DNA of 64,000 nt from Aureliella helgolandensis. Lineage in GTDB: Bacteria > Planctomycetota > Planctomycetia > Pirellulales > Pirellulaceae. This document shows positions 18,867 to 26,647 of this stretch, one piece after another. The DNA lies in assembly GCF_007752135.1 (NCBI RefSeq), contig NZ_CP036298.1, positions 372,001 to 436,000 of the forward strand, read 5' to 3'. How positions within the stretch are numbered: the first letter of the stretch is position 1; every line of letters starts with the position of its first letter. The translations under genes and the position numbers were made by a program. The notes under the pieces are model-generated. The model was not told the DNA's origin and did no database searches. It worked only from the letters and a program-made list of their open reading frames with translations.

Positions 18867-19962
18867 GCTCAAGCTGTACTTTTACGATATCGGAAACTCT
18901 ATTTAAAAATGCAGCAACGATGCGAGGATCAAAATGGGATCCACTTTCTTCGTCCAGGATGCTTAAGCATTGGTCTAACGAAAATGCTTTCTTGTAGGGG
19001 CGACGGCTACTCAACGCATCAAAGACATCTGCCACTGCAGTGATTCGTCCCTCCAGCGGAATGTTTTCACCACTCAGGCCCAGTGGATATCCCGTTCCGT
19101 CCCACCATTCGTGATGCGTTAATGCGATCGTGCGTGCCAAGGTGAGAGTCGGTGAACTGCAGACTTCCATGATCTGAGCACCAATGACCGCATGATTGGC
19201 CAACGACAGATTGAATTCGGTCGAAGGGGCACCCAGTACTTGGCCACCATATCCGCAGTGCTTTTGAATTTTGTCGATTTCCTCTTCGTTCAGCTTCCCT
19301 TCTTTTCGAAGGATGGAATCAGGAATTCCGATCTTTCCGACATCGTGAAGGGTCGCCGCTTGCTGCAGCCTTGCAATATGCTCTGGAGGCATTCCCAATT
19401 CATCCGCAATAATCGCCGCATATTTTCCAACGCGGACAATATGAGCGCCGGTGTCGCTATCGCGAAACTCGGCCGCGCGGGCCAAGCAGTGAATCAGTTC
19501 ATTTTGCGATTGCTCCAGTTCCACAGTACGCTGGTCGACCTGGGCTCGCAAATCGTCCTCGTAAGATTTCACCAGTAGGCTGTTGCGAACGCGCGGAAGC
19601 AATTCATCGACGTCGATCGGCTTAGTCAAGAAGTCGGTGGCTCCCAATCGGAGCGCTTGATTCTTTAGGTCGCGGCTATCGGCACCTGTAAGGATAAGGA
19701 TAGGTAGTCGCTGGGTTTCTGGTTCCGCCCGCAACGCTTGTAGGATCTCTAAGCCACTGATGCCCGGCATCATGATGTCGAGCAGTAACACGTCAGGATT
19801 CGCATTACGGATCGCAGTCAATGCTTCCGCTGGATCGGACAAAGTGATGAAGTTGAGATATCCAGCTGTCTCAAGGTGAGCACGCGCAACCCTAATGTTA
19901 ATTGGGATGTCGTCAATGATCATAATCGTTGACGACGTCAATTCGCTGATGGTGGCGAGCAT
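18850..19962 (-). CDS. Response regulator with HD-GYP domain
   Basis: 370-aa protein predicted to hydrolyse c-di-GMP when its receiver is phosphorylated. Receiver domain at 10-130 with D62 (VLLLDIMMPGISG) and K in FLTKPID. A short coiled linker (QVDQRTVELEQSQNELI) joins the HD-GYP domain (about 155-360) with HD in TLHDVGKIGIPD (206-207), the HHEWWDGTGYP signature (283-293) and the following LSGENIPLEGRI and VADVFDALSS. All metal ligands appear present. It is 98 bp downstream of the hybrid kinase gene and overlaps the GGDEF regulator, so enzymes of opposite effect are made together. Confidence 0.94.
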   Translation of the reverse strand: MLATISELTSSTIMIIDDIPINIRVARAHLETAGYLNFITLSDPAEALTAIRNANPDVLLLDIMMPGISGLEILQALRAEPETQRLPILILTGADSRDLKNQALRLGATDFLTKPIDVDELLPRVRNSLLVKSYEDDLRAQVDQRTVELEQSQNELIHCLARAAEFRDSDTGAHIVRVGKYAAIIADELGMPPEHIARLQQAATLHDVGKIGIPDSILRKEGKLNEEEIDKIQKHCGYGGQVLGAPSTEFNLSLANHAVIGAQIMEVCSSPTLTLARTIALTHHEWWDGTGYPLGLSGENIPLEGRITAVADVFDALSSRRPYKKAFSLDQCLSILDEESGSHFDPRIVAAFLNRVSDIVKVQLEHADVC

Positions 19963-20060
19963 CTTGGGCCTACGAGTCCCGAAAGCGGAAGAGATTCGAA
20001 TGTTGTTCTTGGGATGTAGTGAACACTAGCTCAGAGTTCGAGGGGATGCGGTGAAATGAT

Positions 20061-22553
20061 TCAACATACTTGGGGAGTGGCTGTAATTTGTTGGGTCAAT
20101 TCGCCCAGCACAGCCAAGGATTCTTCGATGTCGGTCAGGTTTTCTTCTTTGGCTGCATCCCAGAGGTGGACTGATGGATCGGTTAGAGCGGCAAATCCGG
20201 CTGTACCCCCAGCCCCCTTCAGCCCATGCGCTAACTGAGTTAAGGCTTCGAAATCTCGCTTGACATAGGCCGTCTGCATATCGTGCACATGACTATTGAG
20301 GAAACCCACAAATTCTTCCACAATCTCTTGGTAGATCGGGATCTCCAGAGGTAGGGTGGATTTGAGTTGTGCGGGAGAGTACTTAGCGGAACTTGGCGGT
20401 GTGACAGGCTCAGAGGTGGGAGGGGGGAGATTGGCGACCGAGCCAGGTTTACCCTGGCAAAGCAAATTGCGAACGGTGCTTAGCAAGACGGCGGCCCGAA
20501 TCGGTTTGGTCAAGTAATTCGAGCAACCGGCGGCCAAGCACTTCTCTTCATCCCCTTTCATGGCGTGTGCGGTGAGAGCTAGGATGGGGGTTGTGATTCC
20601 CTCCTCTCGGATTTTGGATGCTGCGGTATATCCGTCCATCACGGGCATTTGCATATCCATCACAATCAGGTCAAACGGCTCGCGCCGCGCCGTCTGGACT
20701 CCCAGCCAGCCGTTTTCGGCAGTCGTTACCGAAACGCCCGCATCCTCCAGCATGATCTTCACCAGCTTGCGATTGATCTCGCCATCTTCAACCAGCAGGA
20801 CTGAACTCGCGGGCAAGCGAATTGTTTCGACGGGGATAGAGTCGAGAGTCCCCATCAGAGCATCAGCAGGCGGAGCGACGAGCAAGTCCACGTTGTGGAG
20901 TGGACCTGTCTTCACCTTCAAAATAAAGACACTCCCCTGCCCTTCCTGGCTCTCTACCTGCAGCTCACCTCCAAGTGCCGATGATAACCTGCGAGAAATA
21001 GCCAGACCCAAGCCGGTGCCACCATAGCGTCTAGTGACTGAGTTGTCGGCTTGGGCGAATTGGCTGAAGATCCGCGATTGCTTTTCGCTAGGAATGCCAA
21101 TACCAGTATCGATGACTCGAATCGTTAACGTTTCAGTGGAAGGGTCGAGTTCGGCATTGATCCTCACAGATCCTTCAACCGTGAATTTGATCGCATTGCC
21201 CACTAGATTCATCAGCAATTGTCGTAGCCGTCCGCCGTCGGTTACGATCGATTCGGGAACTTTGCTCTTCCACTCATATCGCAGCTCCAGTCCCTTTTGT
21301 TGTGCTTGCGCTCGCATTACGCTGACGACTTGGTTCAGCACATCGTGGGGTGAGCAAGGAGAGAGTTCGACCTCCAATTGTCCTGCTTCGATCTTGGAAA
21401 GATCCAAAATGTCATTGATCAAGGCCAGTAGGTGCTGACCACTGGAGGAGATTGTTTCCAGGTAGTCTTGGCGGAGTGCTGGATCCGCACTGGCGGAGGA
21501 TTGAGTCAGAAGTTCGGCAAAACCCAGGATGCCGTTGAGAGGTGTGCGGATTTCGTGACTCATGTTCGCAAGAAATTCGCTCTTCGCTCGACTGGCCGCT
21601 TCTGCTTCATCGCGAGCGACTACCAAAGCGTCTTGCACGATTTGGCGATTTTCGATTTCCTGTGTCAATTGTGCGGTGCGTTGTTGCACGCGATCCTCTA
21701 GGCGGTTGTTCGCCGATTGCAGGGCTGCTTTGGAAGATTGGATTTCGTCCAGCATGCTGTTGAAGGTGACGCCCAGTTCGCCCAATTCGTCGTTGGACTG
21801 TGGGGAGACCCGGATCGCAAAGTCTTTTCCCTCCTTTACCGATTTTGCTGCAAGGGCTAAATCCTTAACCGGCTCTGAAATGGAGCGTTGCAGCAGGAAC
21901 GACATCGCCCCAGCGCCTGCCAAGGATAGTAGCATGATCCCAGCGCCAATCAGTAAATAGCGACGAATATGAGCGTATAGATCCGACATGTTGGCCAACA
22001 CGTAAATGGATCCGATCTGCTCTTGCTCATCGGTGATTGGATGAAAGACTTCGATGCCCTTGTCTGTGATGCGATAACCGCTGGGGAGTGATTCCGTTTG
22101 GCGAACTGCAGAATTGGGGGTGGAGCTGAACTCTGCAAATAATTTTCCCGTGTCGTCATACACGCACACGTATTCGACTGTTGGATACATTGCCATTGAA
22201 GCAAGTAGTTCACCGGCGGCTGCCTGGTCCTGAAATGTCAGCACACCGGTGCTATTGAACGCCAGCATCTTGGCTTGGGATTCCAACTGGTCGACTTTGG
22301 ATTGGCGAATAAACTGCAAGTCATGTGCGGCCATACCAGCAAAGCCGATAAGCAGTGCAAGTACCGCCGAGGTGGAGGCAAGGATAAAGAGCTTGGTCTT
22401 AATCGACACATTGCGCAGCAACTGGGACGGTGTTTTCGGGACGAAGTGATGCGACGTCTTTGAATGGCAATCGCTCAAGATATCAGGGGCTTTGGCTAGG
22501 GCTATGGGGTTGCATTCTAGTTCCTTGGCGTAGTAATCTCGCGTCCATTGCAA
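20061..22553 (-). CDS. Hybrid sensor histidine kinase, CHASE8-like sensor, HAMP, REC and Hpt
   Basis: 830-aa inner-membrane kinase. TM1 about 53-77; periplasmic region 78-197 whose pattern AKMLAFNSTGVLTFQD ... YVCVYDDTGKLFAEF looks like the CHASE8 sensor of YfiN; TM2 about 198-222; HAMP to about 275; coiled coil; HisKA with H333 (SHEIRTPLNGILGF); HATPase with NAIKFT, DTGIGI and GGTGLGLAISRRL; receiver with VMDMQMPVMDGY; C-terminal Hpt with LAHGLKGAGGTAGF. Phosphate would pass H-D-H and then to the two downstream regulators. The start overlaps the YfiR-like gene by 71 bp; a later GTG at 22409 just before TM1 is an alternative. In YfiBNR the CHASE8 protein is a cyclase held off by YfiR; here it is a kinase. 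Confidence 0.92.
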   Translation of the reverse strand: MQWTRDYYAKELECNPIALAKAPDILSDCHSKTSHHFVPKTPSQLLRNVSIKTKLFILASTSAVLALLIGFAGMAAHDLQFIRQSKVDQLESQAKMLAFNSTGVLTFQDQAAAGELLASMAMYPTVEYVCVYDDTGKLFAEFSSTPNSAVRQTESLPSGYRITDKGIEVFHPITDEQEQIGSIYVLANMSDLYAHIRRYLLIGAGIMLLSLAGAGAMSFLLQRSISEPVKDLALAAKSVKEGKDFAIRVSPQSNDELGELGVTFNSMLDEIQSSKAALQSANNRLEDRVQQRTAQLTQEIENRQIVQDALVVARDEAEAASRAKSEFLANMSHEIRTPLNGILGFAELLTQSSASADPALRQDYLETISSSGQHLLALINDILDLSKIEAGQLEVELSPCSPHDVLNQVVSVMRAQAQQKGLELRYEWKSKVPESIVTDGGRLRQLLMNLVGNAIKFTVEGSVRINAELDPSTETLTIRVIDTGIGIPSEKQSRIFSQFAQADNSVTRRYGGTGLGLAISRRLSSALGGELQVESQEGQGSVFILKVKTGPLHNVDLLVAPPADALMGTLDSIPVETIRLPASSVLLVEDGEINRKLVKIMLEDAGVSVTTAENGWLGVQTARREPFDLIVMDMQMPVMDGYTAASKIREEGITTPILALTAHAMKGDEEKCLAAGCSNYLTKPIRAAVLLSTVRNLLCQGKPGSVANLPPPTSEPVTPPSSAKYSPAQLKSTLPLEIPIYQEIVEEFVGFLNSHVHDMQTAYVKRDFEALTQLAHGLKGAGGTAGFAALTDPSVHLWDAAKEENLTDIEESLAVLGELTQQITATPQVC

Positions 22554-23088
22554 GTTGTTTACGTTTCGCTTCCTCTAGGTTGATCTCAAATTGAATCTGC
22601 CCATTGGATTCCACGAAGTTGACCACGGTCCCGTTGGGACGCGAGGAGGATTCGGTAACGGTCAAAACCGAAGTTTCTTGCAATCGCCCCATCAGGGCGG
22701 CGATATCGACTGGAAAGATCGTTGCGGACACAAACAGCAGATCGCAGTCTGTCAGCTCGACATCGAGCACGGACTGGTAGTAGATGACCTTGATAGGCCG
22801 GTCGTGTACCGTCCGCTTGCCGGCGATCTTCTCCAGGCTGCTGCGAACTCCGGCGGATCCAACAATTCCAATCCGAAATTCCGGATGGAGGGCGAACTCT
22901 TGGGCGGGCCACTGAGTAAAACGCCCAAAGCTATAGAGATAGACAGCCTTAATGTTGTCTGCCTTGGCGATTTTCAGAATTGCAGCTTGTTCGGGCGACG
23001 TCGTGGTGGCCTCTTGGCCAGTCGCCCAGGCAGCAAAACACAAGATTCCCAGCAGCGATGCGAACAATCGAAGTGCTGCGGAAAGCAT
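22483..23088 (-). CDS. YfiR-like periplasmic protein (DUF4154)
   Basis: 201-aa protein with a signal peptide (LRLFASLLGILCFAAWATGQ) and the whole DUF4154 domain: KAVYLYSFGRFTQWP at the start, IGIVGSAGV, the KVIYYQS strand, CDLLFVSATI, and the end signature VNFVESNGQIQFEINLEEAKRKQLAMDARLL. In Pseudomonas, YfiR is a periplasmic repressor that binds the sensor domain of YfiN and responds to redox or envelope signals. Here it is 114 bp downstream of a TonB-dependent receptor and overlaps the kinase gene, so it most likely controls that kinase. No Cys pair is seen in the mature domain apart from a single Cys in DCDLLF, so disulfide switching as in Pseudomonas is unlikely. Confidence 0.9.
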   Translation of the reverse strand: MLSAALRLFASLLGILCFAAWATGQEATTTSPEQAAILKIAKADNIKAVYLYSFGRFTQWPAQEFALHPEFRIGIVGSAGVRSSLEKIAGKRTVHDRPIKVIYYQSVLDVELTDCDLLFVSATIFPVDIAALMGRLQETSVLTVTESSSRPNGTVVNFVESNGQIQFEINLEEAKRKQLAMDARLLRQGTRMQPHSPSQSP

Positions 23089-23202
23089 CTTGCTACGACT
23101 CCACAGCGTGAGAGGGAATTCGATTGGAGCTAGGCATCAAGGAAGAACGCTCTCCCGATTTACTACCAGAGGATAGGTTCCCGTTTACCAAGCGGGAGAT
23201 AC

Positions 23203-25404
23203 TCAATAGCGTAAACCGACCATGCCGTAGAACTCACGCTGTACGTTTGTAGCGATATTGCTGGTAAAAGCGTCGTTGCCAAATTCAGGATGATCAATGT
23301 CGAGCAGATTTCGGCCGACTAGCGAAATTTCGCAGTAGCTGCTCGGGCTCCAAGCCAACCGCACATCGGCCGTGTTGTAGCTTGGGATTTGTTGGGCACG
23401 CAGGTTATCGACATAACGCCACATCACATCGAGCGTCGTTTGGTGGGCGAAGTTCCACGAAGACTGGAGGTAGACTTGATTGTTGGGGCTGCTGTCTACG
23501 TTGGTACCATCGCTTGACAGTTTCTCCCTCAAGCTGGTGTACGCTCCATAGAGTCGCCACCCGTCTCGAATCTGATAGTTGGTCGCTAATTCGAAGCCGT
23601 AGCTACGTCCTTCTCCGTCGTTGGCAATATTCAACGGTAGGAAGTAGGCCGGGATCGTGGCGTCCAAATAGGGAGTCCCGCGAGTCACGGATTGCAAATC
23701 GTTGTAATTAAAATAGAAGGCGGCTGCGTCCCAAGAAAAACGCTGTGTTGGCTGCGAACGCATACCAATTTCCCAAGCATCCAAGTTTTCGGACGCAAAG
23801 TCGTGGTTGCCAGTAAACAGGGGGAACACTCCCGGAGCGGCAGGTTGGGAGAGCATGGCTAAACGGACATCGTCCCCGACTCGCGTCGGAGAGCGTACCG
23901 CATGAGAGTAGGAGCCCCAAATTGATTGGCTTTCCGTAGGAGTCCATAGCAACCGAGCGGTGGGCTGAAATTCAAACGGAGTGTAATCGCTATGGATGAA
24001 TTTGGCTCCAGTCGTGAAATACAGCTCATCCTCTCGCAGGGTGATCTCATCTTGAACGAAATAGCTGAACAGATCGACCGAGCGTCGATCTGGGCTGAAA
24101 GTCAGAAAGAGAGGTGAGTTTTCAATCCTGTCGCGGGAATTCCGATATCCAGCTCCCCAAATAAAAGCATGCCTCTCAAACCAACTAAATCGATGTTGGA
24201 AATCGATGTCTAAGGTATCGCGGTCTTCGCGAAACTTTTTGGCTTTGTAAGTCCGCTCGGTCCGATCGTAGTAGGCTTGAATCGACCAGTCGCTATCTTC
24301 GCCAGTGGATTGGGTGTACCGCAACAACGTGTTCCAGCCAGCCAGGGCGGCATCATCCACTAGGTTCTCGGAGAAGGGAGTCAACGCGGCCGGGTAAATA
24401 TTCTCACGGCCTGTCGTTCCATCGTAGGCGTCGCCTTGGAACGTCCAACCGGAGTCGCTATCGGGTTGCCAGTCGGCGCGAAAGCCACCGCGTCCCATTC
24501 GCCAATCATCGTGAGCTTGACCGTCGGGGACGTAACCGCGGTCATGCTCATGCCATTTCCCGTAAACTCGCATGTCAACGCCACTTTGGGTTCTCCAACC
24601 GTGGCGGGCACTGGTGAATCCACGCTGTTCGGTTCCGGCTCCCGCTTCCACGTAGGTGCCATGCGTCTCTGAAGCGTTTTTGGTGATGATGTTGATGACC
24701 CCATTGACCGCGTTGGCACCCCATACACTTGCACCTGGGCCACGCGAGACCTCAATCCGTTCGACGTCCTCCAACAATAAATCTTGGACGTCCCAAAAGG
24801 TTCCTCCGAACATGGGGGTGTAAACGGTCCGGCCGTCAATTTGCACCAGCAGCTTATTGGCAAATCGGCCGTTGGAACCACGAATGCTGACCGCCCATTT
24901 ATTGGCATCAATCGCCGCTACCTGTACCCCAGGGGCCATCCGTAGTACATCGGGAATCGTACGCGCCCCAGAGCGACGGATCATTTCATTGGAGATGACA
25001 AAAATCGCAGCCGGAGACCGGCCAACGGTGCTCTTCTGGCGACTCACCGATGTCACTTCGGTTTGCAGTGCCGGAGCGGTAGCATGGCTACGGACACTGA
25101 CATTGGCCAGTTCACCCACATCTTTGTCTGCCATGTCCAGCAGGGAGTCGAGCTCATCCTCGTCCTCGTCAATATTCTCCGCTACTTCGGTTGGATTTTC
25201 CTCTGCGACCCCAAGATTTTGAGGATTCCAGGCGGCGCCCGTTGGTCCTGCACTCGATGCAGTGGGGGCATTCCCGGCGAAAATCCCCAGTGCCACAGAT
25301 TCTTTGAGAAGGTCTTGAGCATGCAGCTGCTCGCTCTCAAGCATCGCAGGCGCAAGTAGCAGGGTCGCAAATATCAGGCTTCGGTTGGCAAGCAACGTAT
25401 TCAA
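23203..25404 (-). CDS. TonB-dependent outer-membrane receptor
   Basis: 733-aa receptor, first gene of the signalling block. The start is TTG at 25404, supported by AAGGA seven bases upstream. After the signal peptide (LLLAPAMLESEQLHAQ) there is an acidic stretch (NIDEDEDELDSLLDM) and then the plug domain (about 110-235). Plug motifs include SPAAIFVISNEMIRRSGA, IPDVLRMAPGVQVA, VSIRGSNGRFANKLLVQIDG and GPGASVWGANAVNGVINIITK. The 22-strand barrel ends in an aromatic residue (FYGMVGLRY). The subfamily resembles colicin I/vitamin B12-type receptors, often next to YfiR-like genes. Its ligand is unknown; no TonB/ExbBD genes are in the window. Confidence 0.93.
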   Translation of the reverse strand: MNTLLANRSLIFATLLLAPAMLESEQLHAQDLLKESVALGIFAGNAPTASSAGPTGAAWNPQNLGVAEENPTEVAENIDEDEDELDSLLDMADKDVGELANVSVRSHATAPALQTEVTSVSRQKSTVGRSPAAIFVISNEMIRRSGARTIPDVLRMAPGVQVAAIDANKWAVSIRGSNGRFANKLLVQIDGRTVYTPMFGGTFWDVQDLLLEDVERIEVSRGPGASVWGANAVNGVINIITKNASETHGTYVEAGAGTEQRGFTSARHGWRTQSGVDMRVYGKWHEHDRGYVPDGQAHDDWRMGRGGFRADWQPDSDSGWTFQGDAYDGTTGRENIYPAALTPFSENLVDDAALAGWNTLLRYTQSTGEDSDWSIQAYYDRTERTYKAKKFREDRDTLDIDFQHRFSWFERHAFIWGAGYRNSRDRIENSPLFLTFSPDRRSVDLFSYFVQDEITLREDELYFTTGAKFIHSDYTPFEFQPTARLLWTPTESQSIWGSYSHAVRSPTRVGDDVRLAMLSQPAAPGVFPLFTGNHDFASENLDAWEIGMRSQPTQRFSWDAAAFYFNYNDLQSVTRGTPYLDATIPAYFLPLNIANDGEGRSYGFELATNYQIRDGWRLYGAYTSLREKLSSDGTNVDSSPNNQVYLQSSWNFAHQTTLDVMWRYVDNLRAQQIPSYNTADVRLAWSPSSYCEISLVGRNLLDIDHPEFGNDAFTSNIATNVQREFYGMVGLRY

Positions 25405-25884
25405 GCGGGCATCCTTGCCAATTCATTCTAGATTGCTGATCTCTTGCATCTCTTAGGGGGTGCATCGGGTGGGGCGGCCAGATCGCATTCTCTTTTTGCG
25501 CCGAATATGCCTATTTTGAAATCTGAATGTGAAAGTCTAAGGGTTGTTCGGCATGGTGAACGCCACTCGGCATGCTCAGAGCGGTCGCTCTCAATGCAAG
25601 GCGCCCATCGCGTCCGTCATGGCGGCGGCTGGCCAGCGTTTATTTTTTCCTGCAGGCGAGAATGCTAGTATAAGCGTGAAGCGACACCTGCCGTCAGTTG
25701 ACGCCGGTAGCTGCGCGAAAAGGGTAGAGGCATTGCTCGAAAGCAACTTCTCGGGCTGGCTGGACGAGCCAGTCCGCGCTTGGCAACTTGCCGCGTAGAA
25801 ATGCCAACGCTCTCGTCCCGCCAGCTGGATCCGCTGCTGGCTACGCGTTTGTCCAGTAAGGAGCGTGGCCGGCGGTTGAGTGGT
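25405..25884. other. Intergenic region upstream of the signalling block
   Basis: 480 bases between purN (stop at 25885) and the TonB-dependent receptor. It must carry the promoter of the five-gene block. On the minus strand I see TAGAAT close to the receptor gene (about 25426-25431) but no matching -35, so I do not call a promoter. Short open frames here show no family resemblance. No strong hairpin is evident after purN. Confidence 0.5.
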
Positions 25885-26511
25885 TTAAATGATCGCATGG
25901 ACGTGAACGACTCGCCCACGTACTTCGACACGCTCTTCGGCGATAGCGGCAATGGCTTCGGGCAGGAGTTGGCATTCCAGTTCAAAGACTCGGTTTTGCA
26001 GGCTGTCCGAGGTGTCGGTATCGTAGACCGCGCAGGCGCGCTGGGCGATGATGGGGCCGTGGTCGTACTCGTTGTCGACAAAGTGGACGGTGCATCCGGA
26101 TGTCTTAACGCCGTATTCAACGGCGCGTTGATGAACTCGTTTGCCGTAGTATCCCTGACCGCAAAACGAAGGGATCAGTGAGGGATGAATGTTAATGACG
26201 CGGTTTTCATACTCGGGAGCGATCAGGAGATGCTCGACATATCCGCCCATTACAAGTAATTGCACATCGTGTTCCTGGCACAGATCGAAAATGCGTGCGG
26301 AGTGTTCTTGGGCGGTGGCAAAATCCTTGCGTGAAACAATTTGAGTTGGAATGCTGGCTGCCCGGGCATGCTTCAAGCCCTGCGCATCGGGATTGCTACT
26401 GATTACCAGTTGGAAATCAACGGGAAGTTCCCTTGCCAATTGCCAATCGATCAGATTCTTGAGTGTCGTTCCACCCCCAGATATCAGAACAGCGATGCGA
26501 AGTTTTTGCAT
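25885..26511 (-). CDS. purN: Phosphoribosylglycinamide formyltransferase
   Basis: Transfers formyl from 10-formyl-THF to glycinamide ribonucleotide, third step of purine synthesis. 208 aa from the ATG at 26511; an upstream in-frame start at 26586 would only add a repeat-encoded, Ser-rich tail (SSSIRSSIRGN). Motifs: LRIAVLISGGGTTLKNLID (phosphate loop, GGGT in place of the usual GxGSN), the catalytic NIHPSLIPSF (Asn and His), and the catalytic Asp in VHFVDNEYDHGPII. The loop FCGQGYYGKRVHQRAVEYG is normal. It lies 137 bp downstream of ileS on the same strand and may be transcribed with it. Confidence 0.93.
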   Translation of the reverse strand: MQKLRIAVLISGGGTTLKNLIDWQLARELPVDFQLVISSNPDAQGLKHARAASIPTQIVSRKDFATAQEHSARIFDLCQEHDVQLLVMGGYVEHLLIAPEYENRVINIHPSLIPSFCGQGYYGKRVHQRAVEYGVKTSGCTVHFVDNEYDHGPIIAQRACAVYDTDTSDSLQNRVFELECQLLPEAIAAIAEERVEVRGRVVHVHAII

Positions 26512-26532
26512 GAGGAGCCTACGTGGATTGCC

Positions 26533-26556
26533 GCGAATGGATGAGCGAATGGATGA
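26533..26556. repeat. Two tandem copies of a 12-bp unit
   Basis: GCGAATGGATGA occurs twice head-to-tail immediately upstream of the purN start and is followed by GG. It looks like a small local duplication in the ileS-purN spacer. Confidence 0.7.
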
Positions 26557-26647
26557 GGAGGAGTGCGAGGTTGGCTGTGCAGTCACCGACTGGCGGGGGT
26601 GAACGCAGAGCGCGAAAACGCAGGGTTTCTTGCCTGCCGACTCCGTC

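Noticed and set aside
25544-25798. A + strand frame between purN and the TonB receptor
   Set aside because: No family resemblance and no start context; the region is more likely regulatory.
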